From contig NZ_CP114065.1 in NCBI RefSeq assembly GCF_027627575.1, positions 5,022,001 to 5,086,000 on the forward strand: a stretch of 64,000 nucleotides of DNA. The letters are read 5' to 3'. The notes beneath the pieces were generated by a model. The model was given only the letters and a program-made list of their open reading frames with translations. It searched no databases and was not told the DNA's origin. This DNA comes from Kribbella sp. CA-293567. GTDB taxonomy: Bacteria > Actinomycetota > Actinomycetes > Propionibacteriales > Kribbellaceae. Every line of letters starts with the position of its first letter. Positions within the stretch are counted from its first letter, which is position 1. Shown one piece after another: positions 7,555-16,207 of the stretch. Both the position numbers and the translations under genes were made by a program.

Positions 7555-10416
7555 TCAGTTGGTGATCAGGTCGAATTGTTCCCACGGGCCGATCACGTCT
7601 CTGTTCGCGATCAGTGGCGCGGCCCCGGCGTTCTCGGCGCAGACGAGCTTGCTGTTGATCTGGGCCCGGAAGCTGACCGAGCCGTCGCCGTTACGGATCA
7701 GCTGGAAGGTCTCCCAGGACCCGACCACCTGGTTCTTGGCCAGCAGCGGCCCGTCGCCCGCGTTGTCGGCGGCAACCAGCAGGTTGTTGGCCTTGGCGCG
7801 CAGCGACACGTTGCCGCCACCGAGCTCGGTGAGCTCGTACTGCTGGGCGGTGCCGTTCGTGGTGCTGTCCGCGATCAGCGGTGTGCCGGTGCCGGCGGTG
7901 ACGTACTTGCCGTTGGCCTTGGCGCGCAGACTGATCGTGCCGCTGCCTGGTGTCTGCTTGGGCAGGCCGATCGTGGCCTTGTCCCAACGGCGCGCGGCCG
8001 TCGCCGGCGTACCGGTGAGGGCTTGGAACGGCTGGGCCGCGGCGCCGGTCTTCTCCACCAGGTAGGTCTTGCCGGACTGCGCCGGGATGGTGAAGGTGCC
8101 GTTGCTCTGCGGACCGACCACGGTGGCCCGGGTCTGACCGTCCAGCACCGTGACGCTCTGACCGGGCCACGGACTGCGTACGGCGAGTTGCTGGTCGGCG
8201 CCCGACGAGATGGCGACCGTGGCCGGGCTGCCGCCGGCGATCTGGACGTGCACCCTCGATCTGTGGCCAATGGCAACAGTTCCCTCGCCGGTCCAGTCGG
8301 ACGGCCAAGATGGAGCGATTCGCAGTACGCCGTCGTAGTCGGTCGCCAGCGCCTCGGCAACCGTCGCCGCGAGCACTCCCGACTGCTCGATGTAGGGCTC
8401 GAAGGCCTGTTGGGCGGTGAAGCTCGCCATTCCGGACGGATAGACCTGGTACGACCTGATCGCCGCCAGCAGTGCGGTCTTCATCTCGCTCGCCATCCCG
8501 AGCCGGGCGGCGTGCAACGGGTCGTAGCTCCAGTCGTTGCCGTTGACATAGCTGCGGTGCGTGAAGGTCCGCCGGCCGAGCGCCGTCAGCGGGCCGGCGT
8601 CACCGATCAGGCTGAACGGCCAGACCGCTTCGAGCCCGATGTTCTCGCTGTTGTGCCGGGCCGCCGTCGGCTGGGCGGACAGCCCGATCATGGTGTTGCC
8701 ACCGGCATCGGACGACGGAGTCAGCAGTTGGGTCTGCGTCGCCGTGTCGGTCCGCGGCAGTACCTGGATCTTCGGGATCGCCGAGTTCAGCTGGCTGACC
8801 AAGGCGGTATCGACGCCCAGGGTCTGCGCGGCTTTCACCGCGATCGGGAAGAAGGCCTGCATCGCCGCGATGTCGGTGGTCGGGTTGTCGACGCCCCACT
8901 GGGTCTCGTGCGCGTTCGACCAGGTGTGCAGCTTGCCGTCCGGTTTCGTGGTCGCGTGCGACAGCAGGAACTGCGCCGCGCCCTTGATCAGTGGGTAGTG
9001 CGCCTGCAGGAAGGCCCGGTCGTCGGTCATCCGGTAGTGCTCCCAGACCCACAACCCGATCTCCGCCCCGGTGGTGACCGTGAGCGAGTTGTACGTCGGC
9101 GCGATGGTCGAGTCGCAGGAGGCGTTGCTGGTCCCGCCGGCATAGGTGCCGTTGCCGTTGAACCGCATCGTCTCCGGCACGCAGAGCCCTTGCCGGCCGG
9201 GCATCTGGGTGCTCGTCCAGGACGCGATCGCCTCGAGATTGTCCTTGTACAGCCGGAACATCGGATCGTTGAGTCCGGGCAGACCGGCCGAGAGATTGGC
9301 CGCGACCTGCATCCGCAGGTTCCAGAACCAGTAGCCGGACGGATACCAGTCACGACGGTCCTGCGAGAACGTGAACAGGTCGGCGACCCCGGCCTGCGAT
9401 CCGGGCAGCACTCCCCTGCTCTGGGCAGCACTCGCGTAGAGGAAGATCGTTCGCAGGTTCTCGACGTAGTCACCGGTGCCGTCGGCCGAGCTGATCTTGA
9501 TCAGGCCGGCCTGACTCCAGTGGTTGTGCCACCACTGCAGATGCGCGCTCCGTACTTCGCTCGCCGGCCGCGTGGCCGCACCGTTCAGTACCGCCGTGGT
9601 GGTGGCGATCGGGTCGCCGCCGGTCCAGGTCGGCGCTGCGACGACGACGCGGAACGAGCCGTCGGCATTGGGCTGGAAGGCGACCTGCGCGGTCAAAGCG
9701 TTCGGAGTGGACCCGATGACATTGCGTCCGCCGGCCGTGACGCCGGCCAGCGATCCGAAGGTCCGGCCGGATGCACCGGCACCGCTGTTGTCCACCCAGG
9801 TCTCGGCCAGCGCGGCGACTGGGCCCGAGGCACGGGCGGTCGGCGTACGGCCGCTCCAGAGCTTCACCTGAGCGGTCTGCGTCGCGTTGGGATCGGCTCC
9901 GGTGACGTCGACCACCAATTGCTGGGTGTCGGCGCGGATGAACGCCGTGAGCGTCATGCCGCCGCCGCTTTGCCGCAGCATTCCGTCGTACAGGTCGAGG
10001 CGGCCGCTGAAGTCGGCGGCAGCGGCCATCCGGGACAGGCCGGGAATGACCACGTGCCCGAGTGATTTGCGGTCGGGGAACGTGTCGGTGCGGTTGAGCT
10101 GGGCGGTGAACCCGTCGGCCGACCACACCGCCGCACCGAGGGCGCCGTTGCCCAGGGGAAGCGATTCGGCCGGTGCCGAGTTGGGGCGGGCGAGCACGAT
10201 GTCGGAGCGGCGGACGAGGTTCGGCCGGTCGACGACGAAGGAGCCGTTCTGCCAGGCCGTGGTTGCTGGTGCCGCTGAAGCGACGGGCCCACTGGTGGCC
10301 AGTGATCCGGCCAGCACCGCTGTCACCAGCAGCAGTCTGGGCAGAGCTCTGGACAGGTTTCGGGACCGGTACTTCGGGCGGTTTTTGGGCAGGGGGGATC
10401 GCAGGAGGGTGTTCAT
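7555..10416 (-). CDS. Secreted GH95-like glycoside hydrolase with C-terminal beta-trefoil
   Basis: 953 residues from ATG 10416 (AGGAGA site upstream). It has a long arginine-rich signal region (LPRLLLVTAVLAGSLATSG...ASAA). The body resembles GH95/DUF5703 (alpha/alpha)6-barrel enzymes: SLPLGNGALGAAVWSADG near the N-terminus, NSENIGLEAVWPFSLIGD in the barrel, and a C-terminal IAPSWPSDWTGEGTV block. The final 130 residues (about 820-953) contain three repeats (SLRAKANGKYV, SLRAKANNLLV, SFRAQINSKLV), a fascin-like beta-trefoil likely to bind sugar. Substrate unknown; GH95 enzymes act on alpha-L-fucosides or galactosides. First gene of the three-gene export operon. Confidence 0.8.
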   Translation of the reverse strand: MNTLLRSPLPKNRPKYRSRNLSRALPRLLLVTAVLAGSLATSGPVASAAPATTAWQNGSFVVDRPNLVRRSDIVLARPNSAPAESLPLGNGALGAAVWSADGFTAQLNRTDTFPDRKSLGHVVIPGLSRMAAAADFSGRLDLYDGMLRQSGGGMTLTAFIRADTQQLVVDVTGADPNATQTAQVKLWSGRTPTARASGPVAALAETWVDNSGAGASGRTFGSLAGVTAGGRNVIGSTPNALTAQVAFQPNADGSFRVVVAAPTWTGGDPIATTTAVLNGAATRPASEVRSAHLQWWHNHWSQAGLIKISSADGTGDYVENLRTIFLYASAAQSRGVLPGSQAGVADLFTFSQDRRDWYPSGYWFWNLRMQVAANLSAGLPGLNDPMFRLYKDNLEAIASWTSTQMPGRQGLCVPETMRFNGNGTYAGGTSNASCDSTIAPTYNSLTVTTGAEIGLWVWEHYRMTDDRAFLQAHYPLIKGAAQFLLSHATTKPDGKLHTWSNAHETQWGVDNPTTDIAAMQAFFPIAVKAAQTLGVDTALVSQLNSAIPKIQVLPRTDTATQTQLLTPSSDAGGNTMIGLSAQPTAARHNSENIGLEAVWPFSLIGDAGPLTALGRRTFTHRSYVNGNDWSYDPLHAARLGMASEMKTALLAAIRSYQVYPSGMASFTAQQAFEPYIEQSGVLAATVAEALATDYDGVLRIAPSWPSDWTGEGTVAIGHRSRVHVQIAGGSPATVAISSGADQQLAVRSPWPGQSVTVLDGQTRATVVGPQSNGTFTIPAQSGKTYLVEKTGAAAQPFQALTGTPATAARRWDKATIGLPKQTPGSGTISLRAKANGKYVTAGTGTPLIADSTTNGTAQQYELTELGGGNVSLRAKANNLLVAADNAGDGPLLAKNQVVGSWETFQLIRNGDGSVSFRAQINSKLVCAENAGAAPLIANRDVIGPWEQFDLITN

Positions 10417-10508
10417 CGGATCTCTCCTGGAGATGGTGCGGACCTGCGACCTGGGGGCGGAGAGGATCACAGGTAGACATCGGATCTTTCTGCGATCACC
10501 CTCCGCTG

Positions 10509-11732
10509 TCAAGACCTCACTGGTTCCGGAACCACCAACCGCGCCACCGGGACGGCCAGCAGCGCCGCCGCGACCAGGAACGCGACGGCCGGACCGGTGA
10601 CCACCGCGAGGTAGCCGAGGGCGACAGCGCCCACCGCACCCGCCAGCTGCAACAGAAGCGACTGGACCGACACGACCGTCGCTCGCTCGGCCGCCATGAT
10701 CTGACTGTGCAGCAGCTGTCCCATCGGGCCGGCCGCGATCCCGAAGCCGACGAACATCAGCAAGTACGCGATCCCGGCCGCCAGGATCCCCGCGAATCCA
10801 CTGACCGCACTCGCGGCCGCCATCGCCGCCAGGGCGATCACGCTGACGCAGTACCCGGCACGACCCACCGCGCGCGCCGAACCTAGCCGGCGCAGCAGCG
10901 GCATACTGACCGAACTTCCCAGGGCGTCCGCGGCAAAGCCCACCGCCGCCACCAGTCCGTAGGCGAGCACGCCCCGGTCAGCCGAACCCGCCAGCTCCGC
11001 CATCCACCCCGGCGTCAGCAGCTCGATGACCGCCAACGCGACGCCCATGCCCGCACTCACGAGCAGGATGCGGGTCAGCGCAAGGTTCCGTACCGCAAGC
11101 CGCACACCGCCCGCGATCACCGCCGGCACACCGCGAACGATGCTGCGCAAGGTCGAGGCCTCGTACTTCGCCTCAGGCATCGCCACCAGCGTGACGACCA
11201 GCCGCACCGCGTCGGCACCCGCGGCGATCAGCACCGGCACCGCGAGACTCACCCCCAGGCCGAACGGGATCAGTGCACCACCAACTGTCCCGACGGTCAT
11301 CGCGACGGAGGCCGCCATGACGCCCAGGGACAACCCGTGCGTCAGCTCACCGGCCTCCTCAGCAGGCACCTGGTCGACGTACCAGGCTTCGATCGGACCG
11401 CTGCCCAGGGCGCGAGCCAGACCACGCAGTACGCCGGAGAGGACCAGCAGCCACAGCGACTCGGCCAAGCCGAGCAGCAGCAAGCCGGCCAGGCTGGCTG
11501 CGGCCGACGCGATCATCATCGGCCGGCGACCGACGACGTCGGCGAGACCACCGGTCGGCAACTCGAGCAGCATGATGGTCGCGGAGTACGCCACGCCCAG
11601 AGCGGCCACCGTCGGCAGCCCGATCCCGTGCTCCAGCAGGAGCAGAACCATGACCGGGATGTAGAGCCCGGTCGGCAGCCAGGTCAGGAAGCTGATCAGC
11701 GCATAGCGGCGGCGGGCCGCCTGGCCCGTCAT
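10509..11732 (-). CDS. MFS drug-type efflux transporter
   Basis: 407 residues with about 12 hydrophobic segments. The MFS loop 2-3 signature is present (GGLADVVGRRPMM). Pattern and length match 12-TM drug/proton antiporters; the substrate is not predictable. The open frame extends 103 codons upstream, but ATG 11732 overlaps the ArsR stop in an ATGA and begins a normal cytoplasmic N-terminus (MTGQAARRRYALISFL). Co-transcribed with and probably controlled by the ArsR regulator. Confidence 0.9.
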   Translation of the reverse strand: MTGQAARRRYALISFLTWLPTGLYIPVMVLLLLEHGIGLPTVAALGVAYSATIMLLELPTGGLADVVGRRPMMIASAAASLAGLLLLGLAESLWLLVLSGVLRGLARALGSGPIEAWYVDQVPAEEAGELTHGLSLGVMAASVAMTVGTVGGALIPFGLGVSLAVPVLIAAGADAVRLVVTLVAMPEAKYEASTLRSIVRGVPAVIAGGVRLAVRNLALTRILLVSAGMGVALAVIELLTPGWMAELAGSADRGVLAYGLVAAVGFAADALGSSVSMPLLRRLGSARAVGRAGYCVSVIALAAMAAASAVSGFAGILAAGIAYLLMFVGFGIAAGPMGQLLHSQIMAAERATVVSVQSLLLQLAGAVGAVALGYLAVVTGPAVAFLVAAALLAVPVARLVVPEPVRS

Positions 11733-12292
11733 GACGGTTCCGGGCGCGGGAACGCGCTGACCACGACGGACACCCGGCGCGCGGCCGGATCGCCGGCATC
11801 CGCGGCCTTCAACTCTTCGAGGTGAGAGTAGAACCGCTCCCAGAGTTGGTTGACGGACTCCGGAGTGAGCCTGACCAGCTGGTCGCCGATACCGGCCGCG
11901 TCGATCCACTCCGCCGGCAGGCTGTCCTGGAGCTGCTCGAACGACTCGACGTCGGACTGCAGGATCCCGGCCTGCTGGCGGCGCATCCAGTCCGCGGCTG
12001 TCCGGCCTTCGCTGGTCGCACCGACCTCGGTGTTCTTCCACGAGGTGGTCGAGTGCACCGCCTGCCAGTGCCGGGCCCGGGGGTGCCCCTCGACGGCAGC
12101 CTCCTCGACGAACCCGTACTGCGCGAGCTTGCGCAGGTGGTAGCTGGTCGCTCCCGTGTCGGTGGCGAACCGGCGGGCCAGCTCGGTCGCGGTCGCGGGA
12201 CCGTCCTCCCGGAGCGCGGCCAGCATTCGCAGCCGCAGCGGGTGGGTCAGCGCCTTCAGTTCTTCGCCGTGGTGGACCTCGCGCTCGCTCAT
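11729..12292 (-). CDS. ArsR-type winged-helix regulator of the adjacent transporter
   Basis: 187 residues. The N-terminal winged helix is clear: EELKALTHPLRLRMLAALRE, then ATELARRFATDTGATSYHLRKLAQYGFVEEA. The C-terminal half is helical and probably senses a ligand; no metal-binding CxC motif is present, so this is not a classical metal sensor. ATG 12292 is chosen because the family's conserved region starts right after it, although the frame is open further up. Coupled to the MFS gene, and a strong inverted repeat lies just upstream. Confidence 0.85.
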   Translation of the reverse strand: MSEREVHHGEELKALTHPLRLRMLAALREDGPATATELARRFATDTGATSYHLRKLAQYGFVEEAAVEGHPRARHWQAVHSTTSWKNTEVGATSEGRTAADWMRRQQAGILQSDVESFEQLQDSLPAEWIDAAGIGDQLVRLTPESVNQLWERFYSHLEELKAADAGDPAARRVSVVVSAFPRPEPS

Positions 12293-12309
12293 GCGGCTAC
12301 CGTAGCTGA

Positions 12310-12341
12310 TGCAGAATAGTTTCTGCAAAGAATATTCTGCA
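12310..12341. promoter_or_regulatory. Putative ArsR operator
   Basis: A perfect 9-bp inverted repeat, TGCAGAATA (12310-12318) and TATTCTGCA (12333-12341), with a third half-site TTCTGCA at 12321-12327. This AT-rich patch stands out against the high GC and sits 18 nt from the regulator start, between divergent genes. An autoregulatory binding site is the simplest reading. Confidence 0.6.
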
Positions 12342-12388
12342 TAACTGTCCTGCGCGGTTTGCGGCTCATCCGGCACTAGGTTTGGAGG

Positions 12389-12757
12389 ATGGCTCTGATC
12401 ATGCACCTGGCCTTCGCCGGCCAATGGGAAGCGGCCCAGCGGGCCGGCAGCTACCGGTGGTCGACCCGCGGCAAGTCGCTCGACGACGGCGCCGCCTTCA
12501 TCCACTGCTCCCGCCCGGAGCAGGTGGCGCTGGTCGCCAACTCGTTCTACACCGACGTGACCGAGCCGCTGTGCCTGCTGGTCATCGACACCGAGCTCCT
12601 GGTATCGGCGCTGTGCGACGAGGATCTGGACGCGGTGGGCATCTCGTTCCCGCACCTCTACGGGCCGCTGAACCTGCACGCGGTGGTCGACGTCCGGCCG
12701 TACGAGCGGACCGCCGACGGCCGATACCCGGAAGTGAGCGCGCAGGCCCTATCCTGA
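12389..12757 (+). CDS. DUF952 family protein
   Basis: 122 residues matching the DUF952 pattern: SLDDGAAFIHCSRPEQV followed by LCLLVIDTELL and FPHLYGPLNLHAVVDVRPYE. The function is unknown; the fold is small and cytosolic with conserved His and acidic positions. GGAGG lies directly against ATG 12389 but 12 nt before an in-frame ATG at 12401. The latter gives MHLAFAGQWEAA, which fits the family start better, so the protein may be 118 residues. The stop codon is 2 nt from the 5' end of the RNase P RNA. Confidence 0.85.
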   Translation: MALIMHLAFAGQWEAAQRAGSYRWSTRGKSLDDGAAFIHCSRPEQVALVANSFYTDVTEPLCLLVIDTELLVSALCDEDLDAVGISFPHLYGPLNLHAVVDVRPYERTADGRYPEVSAQALS

Positions 12758-12758
12758 C

Positions 12759-13170
12759 AGTGAACGGGCCGGTCGGGCGATCGCGTCGTTCACCGGCAAC
12801 GGTGGGCGCCGAGGAAAGTCCGGACTCCACAGGGCAACGTGGTGGGTAACGCCCACCCGGGGCAACCCGCGGGACAGTGCCACAGAGAACAGACCGCCAG
12901 CGGCCTGGATGGACCCCGTGGTTCATCAAGGTGCGGGTGAGGGTGAAACGGTGGTGTAAGAGACCACCAGCTCCGCAGGTGACTGCGGAGGCTAGGTAAA
13001 CCCCACGTGGAGCAAGGCCAAGAAGGGCGACGGGCAACCGTCGTCCGCGCGAGCGCTCGAGGGCTGCCCGCCCGAGCTCGCGGGTAGGCTGCTAGAGGTG
13101 CCCGGCAACGGTCACCGTAGATAGATGATCGCCTATTACAGGATCCGGCTTACAGACCGGCCCGTTCACT
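12759..13170 (+). ncRNA. rnpB: RNase P RNA, bacterial class A
   Basis: Catalytic RNA that trims tRNA 5' ends. The ends pair in a 16-bp P1 helix (AGTGAACGGGCCGGTC with GACCGGCCCGTTCACT). The conserved CR-I/P4 strand GAGGAAAGTCCGGACTCC is at about 12809-12826, and the matching 3' strand region (ATAGATGATCGCC, then ACAGGATCCGGCTTACAG) is near the 3' end. Length about 410 nt, normal for actinobacteria. Exact mature ends are estimated from P1. Confidence 0.97.
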
Positions 13171-13201
13171 CACCACGCTGTCGCGGCCACCATCTCCCGG
13201 C

Positions 13202-14317
13202 TCAGGCCGGTTCGGTGAGCCGGCGGGTGAGGAGACAGCCGAGAGCCGGCAGGATCGCCAGCGCGGCGAGCACGAACTGGAGCGAGGTCGCCTCGGCAGC
13301 TGCGGCCAGCGCCGGGGCCATCACCCCACCTGCACTGACGGCAAGCCCGAGTGTCACTCCGCTCGCGGTACCGACGCGCGTCGGCAGATAGTCCTGGCCG
13401 AGGGTGATGTGCAAGGAGAACGGCACGTAGAGGGCGATGGCACTCAACGCGACGAAGACGAAGAGCGCCGCGTTGGGGACCAGGGCGACACCTGCGAGCG
13501 CGAGCGCGGCGACGGCGTACGACCAGCGCATGGTGGTGATCCGGCCGAAGCGGGTGGCCAGGCGACCACCGAGCAAGGTGCCGATCACTCCCCCGCCGAA
13601 CAGCACGAAGAGAGTCGTCGCGCTTGCTCCCGCGCTGAGCTGCAGCCGTTGGCCGACGTACAGGCTGAGGAAGGTGCTGAGGCCGACGTACGCGATCGAG
13701 CGAAGGACGATGATCGCCGTCAGCGTGCGGAAGGCGGGCCAGTCGTCGACTCCGACTCGTTGGGGGCGGAGTCGCGCCGCGCTGCCGGAGCGCAGCAGCG
13801 GCACGGTGATGGCAGCGCCGGCCACCGCGGGCAGGATGAGGAGTGGGGTCGCCGCCAGGCCGGAGTACGCGAGCAGCGGTCCGGCCGCCGGTGCGACCGC
13901 GAAACCGAGGTTGCCGCCGAGCGAGAACCAGCTCATGCCGACGTGACTGCCTCCGGTCACCGACCGCGCGGTACGGGCCGCCTGCGGGTGGTACGCCGCG
14001 ACGCCGATGCCGGTCAGGGCGATCGCCGCGAGCGCGAACGGGTACGACGACGAGACGCCGATCAGCGCGACTCCGAGACCGGACGTGATCATGCTCGCCG
14101 GGATCAGCCACGGCATCGACCAGCGATCCGTCAGCAGACCGAAGACCGGCTGGACGACCGACGACAGCAGTGTCGCCGCGAGCACGAACCCGGAGACGGC
14201 CAGGTAGCCGTAACCTCGCTCGGCGACCAGGAACGGGACGAGCACCGGCACGATCCCCTGGTAGAGATCCACGCTGCCGTGGCCGGTGGACAGCAGGGCG
14301 GTCTGGAAGCGCTTCAC
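13202..14317 (-). CDS. MFS transporter, fosmidomycin-resistance-like
   Basis: 371 residues from GTG 14317 (MKRFQTALLSTGHGSVDLYQG, where the Gly/His/Asp pattern in TM1 matches Fsr-type exporters). About 12 hydrophobic segments and the loop signature FGLLTDRWSMPWL. An alternative GTG at 14368 would run into the divergent promoter and adds an unconserved stretch. Divergent from an AraC-type regulator 54 bp away, which probably controls it. The stop lies 32 nt from the convergent rnpB 3' end. Confidence 0.87.
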   Translation of the reverse strand: MKRFQTALLSTGHGSVDLYQGIVPVLVPFLVAERGYGYLAVSGFVLAATLLSSVVQPVFGLLTDRWSMPWLIPASMITSGLGVALIGVSSSYPFALAAIALTGIGVAAYHPQAARTARSVTGGSHVGMSWFSLGGNLGFAVAPAAGPLLAYSGLAATPLLILPAVAGAAITVPLLRSGSAARLRPQRVGVDDWPAFRTLTAIIVLRSIAYVGLSTFLSLYVGQRLQLSAGASATTLFVLFGGGVIGTLLGGRLATRFGRITTMRWSYAVAALALAGVALVPNAALFVFVALSAIALYVPFSLHITLGQDYLPTRVGTASGVTLGLAVSAGGVMAPALAAAAEATSLQFVLAALAILPALGCLLTRRLTEPA

Positions 14318-14371
14318 TCGACCACTTTGGGCCCCTGGCGCGGTGTCCGGCTTCCGATAATCTGACACATC

Positions 14372-15109
14372 ATGTCGATTCCCCGCCACGCCCCGATCGC
14401 GCCGACCGCTCTGCGCCGGCTCGCCCCCGGCGCGGAGATCGACGCACACCGCCACGACGACCACCAGATCGCGTACGCCGCCCGCGGCGTGCTCGCCGTG
14501 ACCACGGATCGCGGCCACTGGATCGCCCCCGCCACCAGAGCGATCTGGGTGCCGGCCGGGACCGTCCACGAGCACCGCGCCCACGGTCCGACCGATCTGC
14601 ACCTGGTCGGACTGCCGGCCGACCAGAACCCGGTCGGCCTGGACGCACCCGCGGTACTGGCCGTCGGACCGCTGCTCCGCGAGCTGATCATCGCCTACAC
14701 CGCCGACCCGGCCGACGACAGCGCCGCCCGGGGCCGGATCCGCGGCGTACTGCTGGATCAGCTCGAGCGGTCGCCGCAGCAGCCGATCAGGTTGCCAGTG
14801 GCAACAGATTCCCGTCTCGCCGCGGTCTGCGAGATCCTGCACGCCGATCCCGCCGACGGGCGCGCGCTCTCCCGGCTCGGCGCGGACGTGGGAGCCGGCG
14901 AGCGAACGCTGTCCCGCCTCTTCCGGCAGGAGTTCGCGATGACCTTCCCGCAGTGGCGCACCCAGCTTCGACTGCACCACGCCCTGATCCTGCTGGCCGG
15001 CAACGAGCCGGTCACCACCGTCGCCTACCGCTGCGGCTGGTCGAGCCCCAGCGCCTTCATCGACGTCTTCCGCCGTACCTTCGGCCAGACGCCGGGCCGG
15101 CAGTTCTAG
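14372..15109 (+). CDS. AraC-family regulator with cupin sensor domain
   Basis: 245 residues. The N-terminal cupin-like half (IDAHRHDDHQIAYAARGVLAV...WVPAGTVHEHRA) carries His residues of the barrel. The C-terminal AraC double helix-turn-helix runs from about 145 (LSRLGADVGAGERTLSRLFRQE; CGWSSPSAFIDVFRRTFGQTPG). Probably regulates the divergent exporter, as is usual for this arrangement. The stop codon TAG overlaps the stop of the convergent GNAT gene within one CTAG. Confidence 0.9.
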   Translation: MSIPRHAPIAPTALRRLAPGAEIDAHRHDDHQIAYAARGVLAVTTDRGHWIAPATRAIWVPAGTVHEHRAHGPTDLHLVGLPADQNPVGLDAPAVLAVGPLLRELIIAYTADPADDSAARGRIRGVLLDQLERSPQQPIRLPVATDSRLAAVCEILHADPADGRALSRLGADVGAGERTLSRLFRQEFAMTFPQWRTQLRLHHALILLAGNEPVTTVAYRCGWSSPSAFIDVFRRTFGQTPGRQF

Positions 15110-15588
15110 CTGAGCTTCAGCTCGTAGGTTTGGCTCAGCAGACCCGAGCCGAACAGGTCGTGCGGCTCCTCGCTCGTCAACTCGAAGCCGCGGGCCAGAT
15201 AGATGTGGCGGGCGGCAACCAACGGGTCGTTGGTCCACAACACCATCCGCTGGTAGCCACGCTCCCGCGCGAACGCCAGACAGGTGTCGACGAGCCGCCC
15301 ACCGAGGCCCTGGCCGCGGCTCGACGGTTCCAGCAGGAGCAACCGGAGCTTGGCCGTCACGTCGTCCGGTCCGCGCACGCAGAAGATGCTGCCGACGCGT
15401 TCGCCCTCGTGCTCGGCGATCCAGGCCGCCTCGCGGGACGGGTCGTGGTCCTTGCCGTAGTCGGCGACGATCTGGGCCACCAGCGCCTCGTAGTCCATCC
15501 CCCACCCGTACTCCGCGCCGTACAGCTCGCCGTGGGCCTGCACGACCCAGCCGAGATCGCCCGGCCGGTCGAGTCGCCTGATCTCCAT
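15106..15588 (-). CDS. GNAT acetyltransferase
   Basis: 160 residues from ATG 15588, where the conserved region begins (MEIRRLDRPGDLGWVVQAHG). Motif A is LLLLEPSSRGQGLGGRLVDTC and motif B ends with DPLVAARHIYLARGFEL. It resembles GNAT domains found fused to MarR regulators, standing alone here. The substrate is unknown. Its start is divergent from the TetR gene; a short dyad lies between them. Confidence 0.87.
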   Translation of the reverse strand: MEIRRLDRPGDLGWVVQAHGELYGAEYGWGMDYEALVAQIVADYGKDHDPSREAAWIAEHEGERVGSIFCVRGPDDVTAKLRLLLLEPSSRGQGLGGRLVDTCLAFARERGYQRMVLWTNDPLVAARHIYLARGFELTSEEPHDLFGSGLLSQTYELKLS

Positions 15589-15604
15589 CACCCTGCTCCG
15601 CTCT

Positions 15605-15624
15605 ACTGACACGACTGTTTCAGT
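15605..15624. promoter_or_regulatory. Possible TetR operator between divergent GNAT and TetR genes
   Basis: ACTGACA and TTTCAGT form an imperfect (6 of 7) inverted repeat around a 6-nt centre. It sits in the 34-bp divergent gap and touches the first possible TetR start codon. Autoregulation is inferred from position only. Confidence 0.35.
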
Positions 15625-16207
15625 GAGCGATACTAGCCCGGTGGCCACCACGAAACCAGCCCCGTCCGCCCGGGAGACCGAACTGCTCGAGCGCGCCTAC
15701 GCGTACTCACTGAGCCACGGACTGGCCGATCTCTCGCTGCGCCCGCTCGCGACGGCGATCGGTTCGAGTCCACGGGTGCTGCTGTTCCTGTTCGGCAGCA
15801 AGGACGGTTTGATCCGTGCTCTGCTCGCCCGCGCCCGCAGCGACGAGTTGGACCTGCTGCAGACGATCACCAGCCAGTACGACGAACCGCCGGGGCTGCA
15901 GGTGGTCGCAGAGGAGCTCTGGACCTGGCTGGCCGCCGAGGAACGCCGCCCGTTGATGAAACTCTGGGTGGAGGCCTATGGGCGGTCGCTGGTCGCGCCG
16001 GAGGGCCCCTGGGCGGATTTCGCCCGCTCGACGGTGGACGACTGGCTCGAGCTGCTGAGGTCCGTGCAGCGCGGCAGGGACAGCAAGGCCGCGCAGGCTC
16101 GGCGTACCGGAGTACTGGCGATCCTGCGCGGCGGGTTGCTCGATCTGCTGGCCACCGGGGACACCGCTCGCACTACCGCGGCGGTGCTGGCGGCGCTACG
16201 GGACTAG
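15623..16207 (+). CDS. TetR/AcrR-family transcriptional regulator
   Basis: 194 residues. The N-terminal helix-turn-helix is recognisable (RETELLERAYAYSLSHGLADLSLRPLATAIGSSPRVLLFLFGSKDGLIRALL), though the recognition helix departs from the usual SxxxxYxHF form. The C-terminal ligand domain is helical. Start may be GTG 15623 or GTG 15641; the second leaves the dyad outside the gene. The 3' end overlaps that of the convergent RNB nuclease by 12 bp. Target probably the divergent GNAT and itself. Confidence 0.85.
   Translation: MSDTSPVATTKPAPSARETELLERAYAYSLSHGLADLSLRPLATAIGSSPRVLLFLFGSKDGLIRALLARARSDELDLLQTITSQYDEPPGLQVVAEELWTWLAAEERRPLMKLWVEAYGRSLVAPEGPWADFARSTVDDWLELLRSVQRGRDSKAAQARRTGVLAILRGGLLDLLATGDTARTTAAVLAALRD

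Noticed and set aside
15106..15109. Shared CTAG stop of AraC and GNAT genes as a regulatory site
   Set aside because: Overlapping convergent stop codons are a common by-product of compact genomes.
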